Below, one piece after another: positions 1 to 9,232 of a stretch of 64,000 nt of DNA. Origin of the DNA: Chitinophagaceae bacterium (GTDB taxonomy: Bacteria; Bacteroidota; Bacteroidia; Chitinophagales; Chitinophagaceae); assembly GCA_023957155.1 (NCBI GenBank), contig JAMLHK010000009.1, forward strand, positions 1-64,000, written 5' to 3'. Both the position numbers and the translations under genes were made by a program. Each line of letters starts with the position of its first letter. The stretch's first letter is position 1. Below the pieces are notes generated by a model, which saw only the letters and a list, made by a program, of their open reading frames with translations, was not told the DNA's origin and did not search any database.

Positions 1-1
1 A

Positions 2-595
2 GTATCGGATTTCTCGGAAGGGCTTGCTGCAGTAAAAGGCTATGGCGGAAAATGGGGTTTTATAGATAAAACGGGGAAAGAAGTTATCAAGTGTACATAC
101 GATAATGTATATGGTTTTAAAGACGGCATTGCCTGGGTAGAATACAAAGACGATTGGGGACTGATAGATAAAACAGAAAAAGTGCTATTGCCGTTTTGTT
201 ATAACCAGGCTATTAGCTTAGGCGAAGGACTGTACAAGGTAAAATACAATTACGAAAAGCTAAAAAAAGAAGCAAAAAAATACGATGCGTTAAAAGAAGT
301 GATGGGCAAACAGTCCGTAGGTGGCGTGACCAAAGGATATATTCTTGACGGCGGCATTATAGACAAAACGGGGAAGGAACTCAATCTGAAAAATCACTAT
401 CAGGAATTCCGGCCTTTTTCAGAAGGTTTGGCAGCGGTAAAACGGACTCTTTGGGATTACATAGATACTACAGGAAAAGTAGTTATAGATGGCTATTACC
501 GGGTAGCCGGGGATTTCAAAGATGGCAAGGCCAAAGTAACAGATGATAAGGGTAGAGAATTTTATATTGATAAAACGGGGAAGGAGATAAAATAA
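2..595 (+). CDS. WG-repeat protein, 5' end cut by window
   Basis: The reading frame is open from base 2 to the stop at 593-595, so the gene starts before the window. The product is a string of WG repeats: the pattern F-SEGLAAVK...WGFIDKTGKEVI recurs, with FIDKTGKE-like ends near bases 61-90 and 166-180 and near the stop. WG (KWG Leptospira-type) repeats form beta-rich surface or periplasmic proteins of unknown ligand. The GTG at 182 is only an internal codon; the repeat pattern runs upstream of it without a break. The stretch is A-rich compared with the genes from 1.5 kb on. Family assignment is secure; function is not known. Confidence 0.8.
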   Translation, partial: VSDFSEGLAAVKGYGGKWGFIDKTGKEVIKCTYDNVYGFKDGIAWVEYKDDWGLIDKTEKVLLPFCYNQAISLGEGLYKVKYNYEKLKKEAKKYDALKEVMGKQSVGGVTKGYILDGGIIDKTGKELNLKNHYQEFRPFSEGLAAVKRTLWDYIDTTGKVVIDGYYRVAGDFKDGKAKVTDDKGREFYIDKTGKEIK

Positions 596-670
596 TAAAT
601 GAATATTGATAGTGACCGGGCCGTCAGTATTTTTTTTATAAACAGCAAACATTTTAAAATTAAATGAAAA

Positions 671-769
671 ACAATAATAGCCCCGAAATACGAGGCTGCT
701 TACAGCTTTTCGAAAGGCTTGGGTGCGGTAAACCAAAACGGGGCAGAAAGTGAAATAATCACTCATTAA
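671..769 (+). pseudogene. Decayed WG-repeat fragment
   Basis: After a stop at 665-667, frame 671-769 reads as one WG-type unit: it contains KYEAAYSFSKGLGAV followed by NQNGAES and a stop. This matches the F-SEGLAAV core of the upstream gene, but there is no start codon in a sensible place and the unit is isolated. It is best read as a leftover of a longer WG protein or of a duplicated paralogue. Inference from one repeat unit only. Confidence 0.45.
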
Positions 770-787
770 AAGCAATCAACACAAAAT

Positions 788-1387
788 ATGCAGCTCACGT
801 CACCAAAATATTTCCGCACGACAGAAACCATTATCTTCCTCCTCATCACCATCTGGGGTATTGCACAAGGGCAGGTAACGGTTTTCTACATTATCTACTT
901 TTTTTGGCTTCAGTTATTGATTCGCACCATTATTGATATCGTGTATGCCAGAAGAAACGGACAAGCAGACGGTACAAAACCAACTCCGGCCGTAATCGTC
1001 GGAAGCATGTTCATATACTTCTGTTACCTCTTATTGATTATAGTGTTTTTTGGGGTTATGCTCAACTTCGGCAACCAGGATTTGGTGATTATTAATTTGC
1101 GTACACTGGTATTACGTAATCCCGGTTTTGACCTCAATATTATGCTTTTTGCTGTGCAATATGCGCTCTACAGGAAGCAGATTGGAAACAAGGATTTACA
1201 AATAGCCCTGTTCGACAGGGGGCATCTCATTCTGCACATTTCCATTATTGTAGGCGCGTTGATACAGATGCAATTTGTCAGAAAACATCCTGAATATTTT
1301 ACCGGGCATGAGCTTTGGAGTTCGGCACTGGTGGTGCTGCCGTTCCTGCTGCTAAAAATTTGGATAGGGCGGAAACAGTTAATGTAA
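788..1387 (+). CDS. Multi-pass membrane protein of unknown function
   Basis: The 199-residue product has about five or six hydrophobic segments (roughly residues 14-28, 31-50, 70-92, 116-128, 146-165 and 176-194), so it should sit in the inner membrane. The segment FYIIYFFWLQLLIRTIIDIV recalls DUF6498-type proteins, but the match is not firm. No catalytic motif is visible. The ATG at 788 follows the WG remnant by 18 bases. The neighbouring WG genes and AT-rich composition suggest an accessory left-end region. Function unknown. Confidence 0.6.
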   Translation: MQLTSPKYFRTTETIIFLLITIWGIAQGQVTVFYIIYFFWLQLLIRTIIDIVYARRNGQADGTKPTPAVIVGSMFIYFCYLLLIIVFFGVMLNFGNQDLVIINLRTLVLRNPGFDLNIMLFAVQYALYRKQIGNKDLQIALFDRGHLILHISIIVGALIQMQFVRKHPEYFTGHELWSSALVVLPFLLLKIWIGRKQLM

Positions 1388-1477
1388 CAACATCTTCAGA
1401 AATTAAAAAAATAGAAACAATGACTGCCAAAATGCTCTTTTACTGTGTATTCATGAAACAGGGATGGAAACATAACA

Positions 1478-2659
1478 TTACCCAACACACTCTATCACCA
1501 TAGCACTGGCTCCTCCTCCCCCGTTGCAGATACCGGCAGCCCCGTATTTTGCCCCGTTTTGCCGGAGTATATTAATGAGTGTTACTAAAATCCTCGCACC
1601 ACTGGCGCCTAACGGGTGACCTAAGGAAACGGCTCCGCCATGAACATTCACTTTTGCGGGATCAAGCGCCATTCTCCTGCTATTCTCAATGCCTACCACA
1701 CTAAAAGCCTCATTGATCTCCCAATAGTCTATATCTTCCACCTGTAGTCCTGCTTTAACCACTGCTTTAGGCAGCGCGATAGCCGGTGTAGTGGTAAACC
1801 ACTCCGGCGCCTGTTCTGCATCTGCCCAGGAACGGATCCGGGCAATGCGTTTCAGACCCAGCGCATCTGCTTTTTCCCGGCTCATAATAACCAGCGCCGC
1901 CGCACCATCATTCATCGTACTTGCATTAGCCGCCGTAACGGTTCCCTCTTTCTGAAAAGCAGGCTTAAGGGTGGCTATCTTATCAAATTTTACATTAAAA
2001 GGCTCTTCGTCTTTTGTAATGACAACCGGATCACCCTTTCGTTGCGGCACTTCCACCGGTATGATCTCACCGGCAAAAAGATTTTTTTCCCAGGCCTGCT
2101 GACTCCGTTTGTAACTTTCTATAGCAAATGCATCCTGGTCTTCCCGGCTGATACCACATTGCTTTGCACACAATTCAGCCGCATTACCCATCGCTTTACC
2201 ATCATATACATCCGTGAGACCATCTTTAGCCAAACCGTCAATAAGCGATGTATTACCATATTTATTCCCCCAGCGCATCTGTTCAACATAAAAAGGCACA
2301 TTACTCATACTTTCCATTCCGCCGGCCACCACAATATCAGCATCGCCCAATGCTATGCTCTGGGCTGCCAGGGCAACAGACTTCATTCCGCTGGCACACA
2401 CTTTATTTATCGTTGTGCAGTTCACGGAATCCGGTAAGCCGGCAAACCGTGCTGCCTGCCGGGCTGGCGCCTGTCCCAGGTTTGCCTGTATTACGCACCC
2501 CATCAGTACATCCTGCACCTGGTCCGGATGAACACCTGCTTTTTGTATGGCGCCTCTGATCGCCATCGCTCCCAATTGCGTGGCAGACAAATCCTTCAGC
2601 ACACCGCCAAAGCTCCCTATAGGTGTACGTACAGCTGAAATTATAACGACTTCTTTCAT
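1478..2659 (-). CDS. Acetyl-CoA C-acyltransferase (thiolase)
   Basis: A full-length 393-residue thiolase. It condenses two acyl-CoA units or cleaves 3-ketoacyl-CoA in fatty acid or ketone metabolism. All catalytic residues are visible: the acyl-accepting Cys88 in NKVCASGMKS, His348 in SLGHPLGASGAR, and Cys378 in GICNGGGGASA. The N-terminal VVIISAVRTPIGSFGG is typical of the biosynthetic/degradative cytosolic family. No hydratase or hydroxyacyl-CoA dehydrogenase is next to it, so whether it acts as AtoB/PhaA-type or FadA-type cannot be decided. It stands alone, about 150 bases after the next upstream gene on the same strand. Confidence 0.93.
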   Translation of the reverse strand: MKEVVIISAVRTPIGSFGGVLKDLSATQLGAMAIRGAIQKAGVHPDQVQDVLMGCVIQANLGQAPARQAARFAGLPDSVNCTTINKVCASGMKSVALAAQSIALGDADIVVAGGMESMSNVPFYVEQMRWGNKYGNTSLIDGLAKDGLTDVYDGKAMGNAAELCAKQCGISREDQDAFAIESYKRSQQAWEKNLFAGEIIPVEVPQRKGDPVVITKDEEPFNVKFDKIATLKPAFQKEGTVTAANASTMNDGAAALVIMSREKADALGLKRIARIRSWADAEQAPEWFTTTPAIALPKAVVKAGLQVEDIDYWEINEAFSVVGIENSRRMALDPAKVNVHGGAVSLGHPLGASGARILVTLINILRQNGAKYGAAGICNGGGGASAMVIECVG

Positions 2660-2808
2660 CTATGTATTCAAAAATTACAGGATCAAATAATAAAGAAAAA
2701 TAACGATTGTTTACTACGCTCATAGCAGCCCGGAACGGGTTATCCACTAATCGGCAAAGGCGGCATACACGTAAAATCCGTAAAGCTTTTTATACCCCTC
2801 CGCTTTCT

Positions 2809-3756
2809 TTACGCACCCAGGGCCCGCCTGGCATATTCCAGGCATTTTTTAGCTTCCTGTACGGCATCAGAACCCTGTGGAATTGTATACTCCAGTTCAA
2901 TACTTACCGGGATATTATATTTTTTCTCTTTCAACAGGTTGAGTATCTCTTTGATAGGTGTATCCCCCTGCCCCCAGGGTAAATTAGCCGCACCGTTTTC
3001 TTTCGATTGGCGGTCTTTGAGGTGCATGCTCGTAATCCGGTTGTGCTTTGCCCGGATAAGCGCCAGCAAGCTGTCTTTTGTATTGCTGCCACCTGCGGCT
3101 ATGTAATGACCGCAATCCAGATTTAAGGAGTTATAGGGCGACTGGCTCAGGGCTTCATCCCAGGCCGTGTCAGTAGCCTGGGTATGCGCATGATAACCGA
3201 TATATACTTTATGTTTTGCCGCCAGATTGCCCAACCTCCTGGAATGAGCGGGATCTTTAGGCAGCTCAACGGTTACAGACCGTGCACCTAATGCTTTTGC
3301 GGCACGCAGGGCATATTCAATTTCAGCATCGGTATTGTTTGTGCCTAAAGCGCTGGGTTTAAAAGCATAAATGCTTACCCCGGCTTTTTTAAACATTTTT
3401 CTTACTTCTTTAAACTTATCCATAGAAACCGTGGCACGCCATGCCGCAACTTTACTGTTATCGGATGGCTTACCGGCAAAATCCTCTACGGATTCACCCA
3501 TTAATTCAACAGCGCTGATCCCGCTATCCACCACATACCGAAGTAACTGATGAATATCATGGGGCATACTGCGGTAAGTATAGGTAATGACGCCTACCTG
3601 CACACCAAAAAACTTAGAATCAGGCACTGTCTTTCCCAAAAAAGATCTTGACCAAACCGATGAGCCGGCCATAAGTAAACCGGCAGAAGCCAGGGAACCT
3701 TTTAATAAAAATGAACGGCGTGAAATAACAGAAGCGCTCTTGTCATGTACGGGCAT
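2809..3756 (-). CDS. Tat-exported sugar phosphate isomerase/epimerase-like TIM-barrel protein
   Basis: The 315-residue product begins with a twin-arginine signal (SRRSFLLKG at about residues 10-18, then a hydrophobic run to about residue 30), so it is folded before export. The mature part belongs to the xylose-isomerase-like TIM-barrel / AP endonuclease 2 family. Barrel strands carry probable metal ligands in VELMGESVEDF, SVTVELP, YIGYHAHTQ, NLDCGHY, SMHLKDRQ and SIELEYT. Bacteroidota encode many such periplasmic paralogues linked to sugar or inositol breakdown; the substrate is not known. Start ATG at 3756 keeps the Tat motif intact. It is a single gene, convergent with nothing. Confidence 0.85.
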   Translation of the reverse strand: MPVHDKSASVISRRSFLLKGSLASAGLLMAGSSVWSRSFLGKTVPDSKFFGVQVGVITYTYRSMPHDIHQLLRYVVDSGISAVELMGESVEDFAGKPSDNSKVAAWRATVSMDKFKEVRKMFKKAGVSIYAFKPSALGTNNTDAEIEYALRAAKALGARSVTVELPKDPAHSRRLGNLAAKHKVYIGYHAHTQATDTAWDEALSQSPYNSLNLDCGHYIAAGGSNTKDSLLALIRAKHNRITSMHLKDRQSKENGAANLPWGQGDTPIKEILNLLKEKKYNIPVSIELEYTIPQGSDAVQEAKKCLEYARRALGA

Positions 3757-3897
3757 ATCACATTTTTTATATATTAATTGTATTGTTGGTAAATTTATAG
3801 CTTCACACGGAAGCGAAAAAATTTATTCTGCCGGGCAAGAATAACAAAAGGAGGAATGATAAAGAAGCAAAAAGAAAATTGCGGAAAAGAGAGGTGA

Positions 3898-4413
3898 TCA
3901 TCTGTTTTCAATATACTGCTTCAGTAGCTGCAAAGTATTATCCATATAGGTATCTCTGAAACTTTCGGAAAACAATCCGTAAAATTTTTCCCAGGGATAC
4001 CATTTAATGTCCTCGCTGATCCACCATTCCACTTTAGTGAGAAGACTATCCTGCTGGTGACTTACCACACTAAAACCGCTGGAAAAAACCTGTTTGTTTT
4101 TTGATAATATAACCATATTGATACTATCCCGTGCAAAGGGTTCTAACTGTATAGAATTAGGAACGGCATCTTTACTGATCCAGTCGGCACGATAAGGCGG
4201 GTATATGGTATACTTAATTGAAGAGTCCTGTAAAATGGGATTCCAGTTCTTCCACTCCTCAATATGCAGAAGAGAAGCCATTACTTTGTTGTGAGGTGCA
4301 TGAATCAGCACCGATTTAGATATCCTTATCCGGGAGGGAAGCAGCAGGGAGATCAATAACAGGATAATACCAAATACGATCAATCCGATTGCCGCCTGTT
4401 TTAATAAACGCAT
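3898..4413 (-). CDS. Membrane-anchored SRPBCC-fold protein
   Basis: The 171-residue product has one N-terminal membrane helix (about residues 8-27) followed by a START/SRPBCC-like domain: ISKSVLIHAPHNKVMASLLHI, then EEWKNWNPI and a long C-terminal helix. This fold (polyketide cyclase/dehydrase family) makes a hydrophobic cavity that binds lipid or other apolar ligands. It lies 16 bases downstream of the ABC-2 permease on the same strand, so the two are probably co-transcribed, which hints at an envelope role. The ligand is unknown. Confidence 0.7.
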   Translation of the reverse strand: MRLLKQAAIGLIVFGIILLLISLLLPSRIRISKSVLIHAPHNKVMASLLHIEEWKNWNPILQDSSIKYTIYPPYRADWISKDAVPNSIQLEPFARDSINMVILSKNKQVFSSGFSVVSHQQDSLLTKVEWWISEDIKWYPWEKFYGLFSESFRDTYMDNTLQLLKQYIENR

Positions 4414-4429
4414 AGTCCTGTTGTTGTAT

Positions 4430-5536
4430 TTATTCCCATTTAAAAACTTTCACCGCCAGGGTGTAGCCAACTACGGTCCAGATGGCCAGAATACCTAACT
4501 GTTTTCCACAATCCACCAGGTGCGCACCTTCAAACGCCACATTACGCATGGCATCATTTAGATGCGTGAGGGGTAATATCTTGCAAAAAGGCTGTAGCCA
4601 GGACGGGAAATTATCTATAGGAAAAAAAGTTCCTGCCAGTAAAAACTGGGGCAGGGTAACGATATTAGCCAATGGAGGGATCGTGCTTTCATGTGTAGCT
4701 ATCCCGCTTACCACAAATCCAAATGACATAAAAACAACCAGCCCGATGAAGCTCAGTACCAGCAGCTCCAGGAAAGTGATCCAGCCGTGTATTAAAGTGA
4801 AATGAAAAAAATAATATCCCACCACTAAAATAACCACTGCTGTTATCATCTGGAATATGATACGGCTCAATCCTTCGCCCAGCACAATAAACGTACGGCT
4901 TACCGGGGTGGCAAAAAAACGTTTCAGCACTAAGGTCTGCCGAAGGCTGAAAAACAAAAAAGCAACCCCAAAAACACCGGCGCTTAAAAGCGAGAAGCCA
5001 AGCTGCCCGGGCAGGATGAAATCAATGGTACGATAGGTTCTTCCCGGAATTTTTTCTATCTGGTTACTGATCGCAGCTACCGTGGGCGTATTGGGGTATT
5101 GCTGGCGATCTATCTTCTTGATCATGGCTTCAAGAATGGAATGCAGCACCTGCAGGTTTTGCGGGCTTACCGCTTCAGAGCTTTTAAGGCGGATAAAATA
5201 TGCCGGAGATTCATTATCATTTTTCTGAATAGAGATAATAGCTGTCAGCCTTCCTTTTTCGAGGTCTTCACTAAGCTCTGTCTCGGGCTTTTCCACAATA
5301 CGGATACCGGGGATGGTATGGATCACTTTATATAAGTAAGTAGAAGTATCGGTACCCGGGGCAAAAGCTGCACGAAGCGAAACCTGCCCTCCCCCACTGA
5401 AAAAGCCAAAGACAAGAATAAAAATAAGCGGGAAAGCAAAGCTGAAAGCAACTGCCGAAGGACTCCTGAATATCGCGATCAGGCTTGCTTTGGCAATGGC
5501 TAACATGGCTCTAAACTGGCTATAGGGTTTCAACAT
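4430..5536 (-). CDS. ABC-2 type transporter permease
   Basis: A 368-residue inner-membrane permease of the ABC-2 family. There is one N-terminal helix (FSFAFPLIFILVFGFFSGGG), a large extracytoplasmic loop (about residues 50-180), then five helices. The sequence IATHESTIPPLANIVTLPQF and the LAGTFFPIDNFP loop are typical of drug, lipid or NatB/YhfP-like exporters. No ATP-binding partner lies beside it, so it must pair with an ATPase encoded elsewhere, or the operon has been split. It is followed by the SRPBCC gene and lies about 50 bases downstream of sppA. Substrate unknown. Confidence 0.87.
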   Translation of the reverse strand: MLKPYSQFRAMLAIAKASLIAIFRSPSAVAFSFAFPLIFILVFGFFSGGGQVSLRAAFAPGTDTSTYLYKVIHTIPGIRIVEKPETELSEDLEKGRLTAIISIQKNDNESPAYFIRLKSSEAVSPQNLQVLHSILEAMIKKIDRQQYPNTPTVAAISNQIEKIPGRTYRTIDFILPGQLGFSLLSAGVFGVAFLFFSLRQTLVLKRFFATPVSRTFIVLGEGLSRIIFQMITAVVILVVGYYFFHFTLIHGWITFLELLVLSFIGLVVFMSFGFVVSGIATHESTIPPLANIVTLPQFLLAGTFFPIDNFPSWLQPFCKILPLTHLNDAMRNVAFEGAHLVDCGKQLGILAIWTVVGYTLAVKVFKWE

Positions 5537-5587
5537 GCCATTTATTTTTTGCCCGGCAAAGTTAGCGGGTTGAACTTCAATAATAAT

Positions 5588-7345
5588 TTACTCTATAAAA
5601 ATATCATAAGGAAGCCGGGTTTGGACCGGACCGGTCATCTGCCGGATATGCTGCCATTGCTCATACAGCCGGTATTCGGCAGGACTCAGCTCTTCCCTGA
5701 TCGCCCGGGATTTAATGGTTCTGTTATAATTATTCTTCAACATATCCCAAAGAGATAACGGCTCCGGGTATTCCCGCAATGAATAGTCGCTCAGTTTAGC
5801 CATTCCTGCAGCGCAGGCAATGGCATCCTCCAACCCGCCAAGCCGGTCAACCAGTCCGATTTGCACAGCCCGGCTGCCGGCCCACACCCTTCCCTGGGCT
5901 ATACTGTCTATAACCGTCATATTCTTTTTCCTTCCATCCGCCACCCGGGTTTTAAAATCATGGTAAATGGTATCTATGGAAGCCTGTATAATTTTCTTTT
6001 CCCTTTCGGTTAACGGCCGGAAAGCCGTGCCCATATCTGCATAAGGAGCCGTTTTAACCCCATCGAATGTTATCCCTAATTTATTCCTGAAAAAATCCTG
6101 CATGTTGGGTACAATACCAAAAACCCCTATAGACCCGGTAATCGTATTGGGTTGCGCAAAAATGCTGTCGGCAGCACATGAAATATAATATCCTCCCGAT
6201 GCAGCTAAGTCGCCCATCGAAACCACCAGCGGCTTGCCGGCCTGGCGGGTAAGCAGGGTTTCCCGCCAGATGATCTCACTTGCCAGGGCGCTCCCGCCGG
6301 GTGAGTTTACACGCAATACAATGGCTTTGATCTTTTTATCCTTACGGGCCCGGGAAATCATATCCCGGAAATTATCCGAGCCCACCTGCCCTTCCATACC
6401 ACGACCATCTACAATATCGCCTTCGGCATATATAACCGCTATCCGGTCGGTGCTGTATTTTTTCAGCTGGTTTGCCTCGGCATAAGTTCCCACCGGTACA
6501 AATTCAATTTTATCCTCTTCATGTATACCCACTCTTTCCCTGATCTCATCCTTCACCTCATCGTCATATTTCACCGCGTCAAGCAAATCATACTGTACTG
6601 CATCGCCTGCCGTTTGTATCAGATAATCATCGGCATATCGCTGTAATGTCACAGTGTCAATATTCCTCGCACTACTAACGGCAAGTAAAAAACGATGGTA
6701 AATATCCCCAAGCCAAACAGAGGTCTGAAGCCGGTTTGCTTCCGTCATCTTTTCTTCCCGGAGAGGCTCCGTAGCGCTTTTAAACTTCCCGTCATAAAAT
6801 ATCTGCGGCTCAATCTCCAGCTTTTTTAAGGCATTCTTCACAAAAAACAGCTGGGAGGCAAACCCCTTCCAGTCTATCGAACCTTTGGGATTACAGTAAA
6901 TTTTATCCGCTGCGCTGGCAACAAAATAGGCTTTCTGGGATATCATCTCTCCGTAGGCAATGACAAACTTCCCGCTTTCCCTAAAATCAAGAAGCGCATT
7001 CCGCAATTCTTCACTTGCCGCAAATCCATTGGCATTTTCATTGCATTTAAGATAAACACCCCTGATGAGGGAATCGGACCGGGCATGTTGAAGAAGCCGA
7101 ACGACATCATAAAGCGAAACCGCATACATATCATTATCACCGCTAAACTTCGCAAGCATGTTGTCTGACCTTTTATCCCTGAAATTCCGGGAAAGGTCAA
7201 TATACAATACCGATTTTGCCGAAATGGTTGTTTTATCCCTTTTGGCAACACTGCCGGCAATACCTATTAAAATAAAGAAACCGGCCAGGAAAAAGACAAA
7301 CAATGCTAACAAAGCGGCCAGAAAAAACTTAAAGAAACTCTTCAC
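5588..7345 (-). CDS. sppA: Signal peptide peptidase SppA (67K type)
   Basis: The 585-residue product has one N-terminal membrane helix (residues about 7-32) and two tandem ClpP/crotonase-like S49 domains, the length of the long (67K) SppA class. SppA cuts left-over signal peptides in the membrane using a Ser/Lys dyad. The nucleophile is Ser383 in DLAASGGYYIS, preceded by the oxyanion segment RVNSPGGSALASE; the general base is Lys189 in GKFKSATEP in the first domain. The gene diverges from folK; a TAATTTTA box close to TAnnTTTG lies on its strand just upstream. Confidence 0.95.
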   Translation of the reverse strand: MKSFFKFFLAALLALFVFFLAGFFILIGIAGSVAKRDKTTISAKSVLYIDLSRNFRDKRSDNMLAKFSGDNDMYAVSLYDVVRLLQHARSDSLIRGVYLKCNENANGFAASEELRNALLDFRESGKFVIAYGEMISQKAYFVASAADKIYCNPKGSIDWKGFASQLFFVKNALKKLEIEPQIFYDGKFKSATEPLREEKMTEANRLQTSVWLGDIYHRFLLAVSSARNIDTVTLQRYADDYLIQTAGDAVQYDLLDAVKYDDEVKDEIRERVGIHEEDKIEFVPVGTYAEANQLKKYSTDRIAVIYAEGDIVDGRGMEGQVGSDNFRDMISRARKDKKIKAIVLRVNSPGGSALASEIIWRETLLTRQAGKPLVVSMGDLAASGGYYISCAADSIFAQPNTITGSIGVFGIVPNMQDFFRNKLGITFDGVKTAPYADMGTAFRPLTEREKKIIQASIDTIYHDFKTRVADGRKKNMTVIDSIAQGRVWAGSRAVQIGLVDRLGGLEDAIACAAGMAKLSDYSLREYPEPLSLWDMLKNNYNRTIKSRAIREELSPAEYRLYEQWQHIRQMTGPVQTRLPYDIFIE

Positions 7346-7404
7346 TATAAAAATTTTATCTCGTAAAATTAAAGATATTTGACCCCGGAAATTACATACT
7401 ATCC

Positions 7405-7890
7405 ATGAATAAAGCGTATTTACTGATAGGCGGTAATTTAGGCAACAGGAAGAAACAACTGAAAAGGGCGGCTAAGCAAATTGAAAAAGCGTGCGGAAAA
7501 ATCATTCTTTCATCCCATTTTTATGAAACCGAAGCCTGGGGAAAAACCGATCAGCCGGCTTTTTATAACCAGGCCATCGCTATTACTACCCAACTTCCGG
7601 CTTTGCAACTTCTTGACACCTTACTAAACATTGAATCCGGTATGGGACGTCACCGGGCAGAAAAATTCGGGCCGAGGATCATTGATATTGATATCTTGTT
7701 ATTTAATGAAGAGAATATCCATTATCCCGGACTGGATGTTCCGCATCCCGAATTGCCCAACCGCCGCTTTGCACTGGAACCGCTGAACGAGATAGCTCCC
7801 GACATCATACACCCGCAACTGAAAAAAACAATCAGCCGGTTGTTAAAAGAATGCCCGGACGGGTTAAAAGTACAAAAGCTGGAAAATTAG
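7405..7890 (+). CDS. folK: 2-amino-4-hydroxy-6-hydroxymethyldihydropteridine diphosphokinase
   Basis: HPPK transfers pyrophosphate from ATP to 6-hydroxymethyl-7,8-dihydropterin in folate synthesis. The 161-residue length is standard. Hallmarks are YLLIGGNLGNR at the N-terminus, SSHFYETEAWG, the R-H-RAEKFGPRIIDIDIL metal and ATP segment, and VPHPELPNRRFALEPL. It diverges from sppA (59-base gap) and is followed after about 50 bases by the deoxynucleoside kinase on the same strand, a pairing often seen in Bacteroidota. Confidence 0.95.
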   Translation: MNKAYLLIGGNLGNRKKQLKRAAKQIEKACGKIILSSHFYETEAWGKTDQPAFYNQAIAITTQLPALQLLDTLLNIESGMGRHRAEKFGPRIIDIDILLFNEENIHYPGLDVPHPELPNRRFALEPLNEIAPDIIHPQLKKTISRLLKECPDGLKVQKLEN

Positions 7891-7943
7891 TGTATAACCC
7901 TTGACCGATTATTTAAAAGGGTTTTTTAAGTTTGATCCGCTAT

Positions 7944-8576
7944 ATGAAGTATCATTTCATTACTATTGAAGGAAATATCGGAGCGGGGAAGACAACTTTA
8001 GCTCACCTGTTGTCAAGACATTTTAATGCCAGGCTGATCCTCGAACAATTTGCAGATAATCCGTTTCTTGCCCGGTTTTATGAAAACCGGGGGCAGAATG
8101 CTTTTCCGATGGAATTATTTTTTATGGCCGAGCGCTATAAACAACTTAAAGAGCTGGTACATACCAAAGATCTTTTCCAGAGCATCACGATATCGGACTA
8201 TATGTTTACCAAATGCCTGCTTTTTGCCAAAGTCAATCTGCCGGATGAGGAATTTCTCTTATATCAGCGCCTGTTCGATATTATCCACCAGCACCTCATA
8301 CAGCCGGATATTCTTATCTACCTGCATGCTCCGGTAAATAACCTGCAGGCTAATATCCGCAAACGCGGACGCACATACGAGCAAAACATACCCGATGAAT
8401 ACCTGTTCAATATCCAGCAAACCTACACGCATTACATCAGGCAACACAATATCAGAACGCTGTTCGTTGATGCCGGGAAAGCTGATTTCCTGGGAAATGA
8501 GAATCATCTCAAGACGATCATAGATGCATTAGACAAAGATTATGACACAGGGCAGTATTTTATCGCGCTACCCTGA
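7944..8576 (+). CDS. Deoxynucleoside kinase (deoxyadenosine/deoxyguanosine kinase type)
   Basis: The product phosphorylates deoxynucleosides for nucleotide salvage. A P-loop GNIGAGKT sits at residues 9-16; LEQFADNPFLARFYEN and the ERYKQL segment, with the arginine-containing KRGRTYEQNI lid, are typical of the dCK/dGK family. I prefer the ATG at 7944 (MKYHFITIEGN, 210 residues) over the TTG at 7932, because family members begin directly with this strand. It follows folK in the same direction, probably as one unit. Substrate preference cannot be read from the sequence. Confidence 0.9.
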   Translation: MKYHFITIEGNIGAGKTTLAHLLSRHFNARLILEQFADNPFLARFYENRGQNAFPMELFFMAERYKQLKELVHTKDLFQSITISDYMFTKCLLFAKVNLPDEEFLLYQRLFDIIHQHLIQPDILIYLHAPVNNLQANIRKRGRTYEQNIPDEYLFNIQQTYTHYIRQHNIRTLFVDAGKADFLGNENHLKTIIDALDKDYDTGQYFIALP

Positions 8577-8607
8577 AAATAATCTGCCATTCTTTTCTAT
8601 CCCGGCT

Positions 8608-9135
8608 CTATTCTACCTGTTTATCTTCCAGCAGTTGCTCTAAAACATAAAATACCGCAGGGCAGAAGGTAGCGTTCTTCAACGTAATCCGCGGGCGGTT
8701 GATCAGCACATCTTCATTGGTATAGGGAAACCGTTCGCAATCTGAAGGACGAACCTCATAAATACCACAACGATTATCTGTACCGAGAAACGGGCAGGGC
8801 GTTTGCTTAACCACATAATCCCCATCTTCATCCAGCCGGAGATAGGTATCAATAAACCGGCTTTCTTTCATACCCAGGTATTTGCTGATACGCTTTATAT
8901 CCGGTGTTTTAAACCGGGGAGAATAATTCTTACAACAGGCGGCACAGTTCAGGCAGTTTATAACGGAGAAGGCTTCCTCATGCAAAGCCGGAAGCTGCTT
9001 CAGTATCCGGTTCTTTTTTCCTTTTTGAAGCAGGCGGGCATATCCTTTATGATGAGCAGCGGCCCTGCCCTGCCAGTCTTTATCTTTCCATTCTCCCGAT
9101 ATAAAGGCCGCATCGTTTTGCTTTTGTATTCCCAT
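8608..9135 (-). CDS. YkgJ-family cysteine cluster protein
   Basis: The product is about 175 residues from the ATG at 9135; a TTG at 9174 would add 13 residues but is less likely. The conserved cysteine pattern of the CxxCxxCC (YkgJ/UPF0153) family is complete: NCLNCAACCKNYSP, then QTPCPFLGTDNRCGIYEVRP and SDCERFPY. These cysteines are thought to bind zinc or an iron-sulfur cluster; the biological role is unknown. A paralogue with the same layout is at 30845-31363. It is convergent with the kinase upstream and divergent from the hydroxylase at 9233. Confidence 0.85.
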   Translation of the reverse strand: MGIQKQNDAAFISGEWKDKDWQGRAAAHHKGYARLLQKGKKNRILKQLPALHEEAFSVINCLNCAACCKNYSPRFKTPDIKRISKYLGMKESRFIDTYLRLDEDGDYVVKQTPCPFLGTDNRCGIYEVRPSDCERFPYTNEDVLINRPRITLKNATFCPAVFYVLEQLLEDKQVE

Positions 9136-9211
9136 TGTAAAAAATTCATTTCTCCTGTACCACAGGTCAAACAAAAATGCAAGATACGCCGGATTTATAC
9201 CCCTGAACCGT

Positions 9212-9219
9212 TATTTTTG
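9212..9219 (+). promoter_or_regulatory. TAnnTTTG -7 box for the 9233 gene
   Basis: TATTTTTG matches the -7 consensus (TAnnTTTG) of the Bacteroidota primary sigma factor and ends 13 bases before the ATG at 9233. No clear -33 TTG is seen. Confidence 0.45.
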
Positions 9220-9232
9220 TGGTCATTTTACC

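Noticed and set aside
419-775. Minus-strand frame of 118 residues opposite the WG gene
   Set aside because: It is opposite a clear WG-repeat gene and has no recognisable features, so it is a shadow frame.
1315-1503. Small plus-strand frame after the 788 gene
   Set aside because: It overlaps the end of the membrane-protein gene in another frame and has no recognisable sequence pattern.
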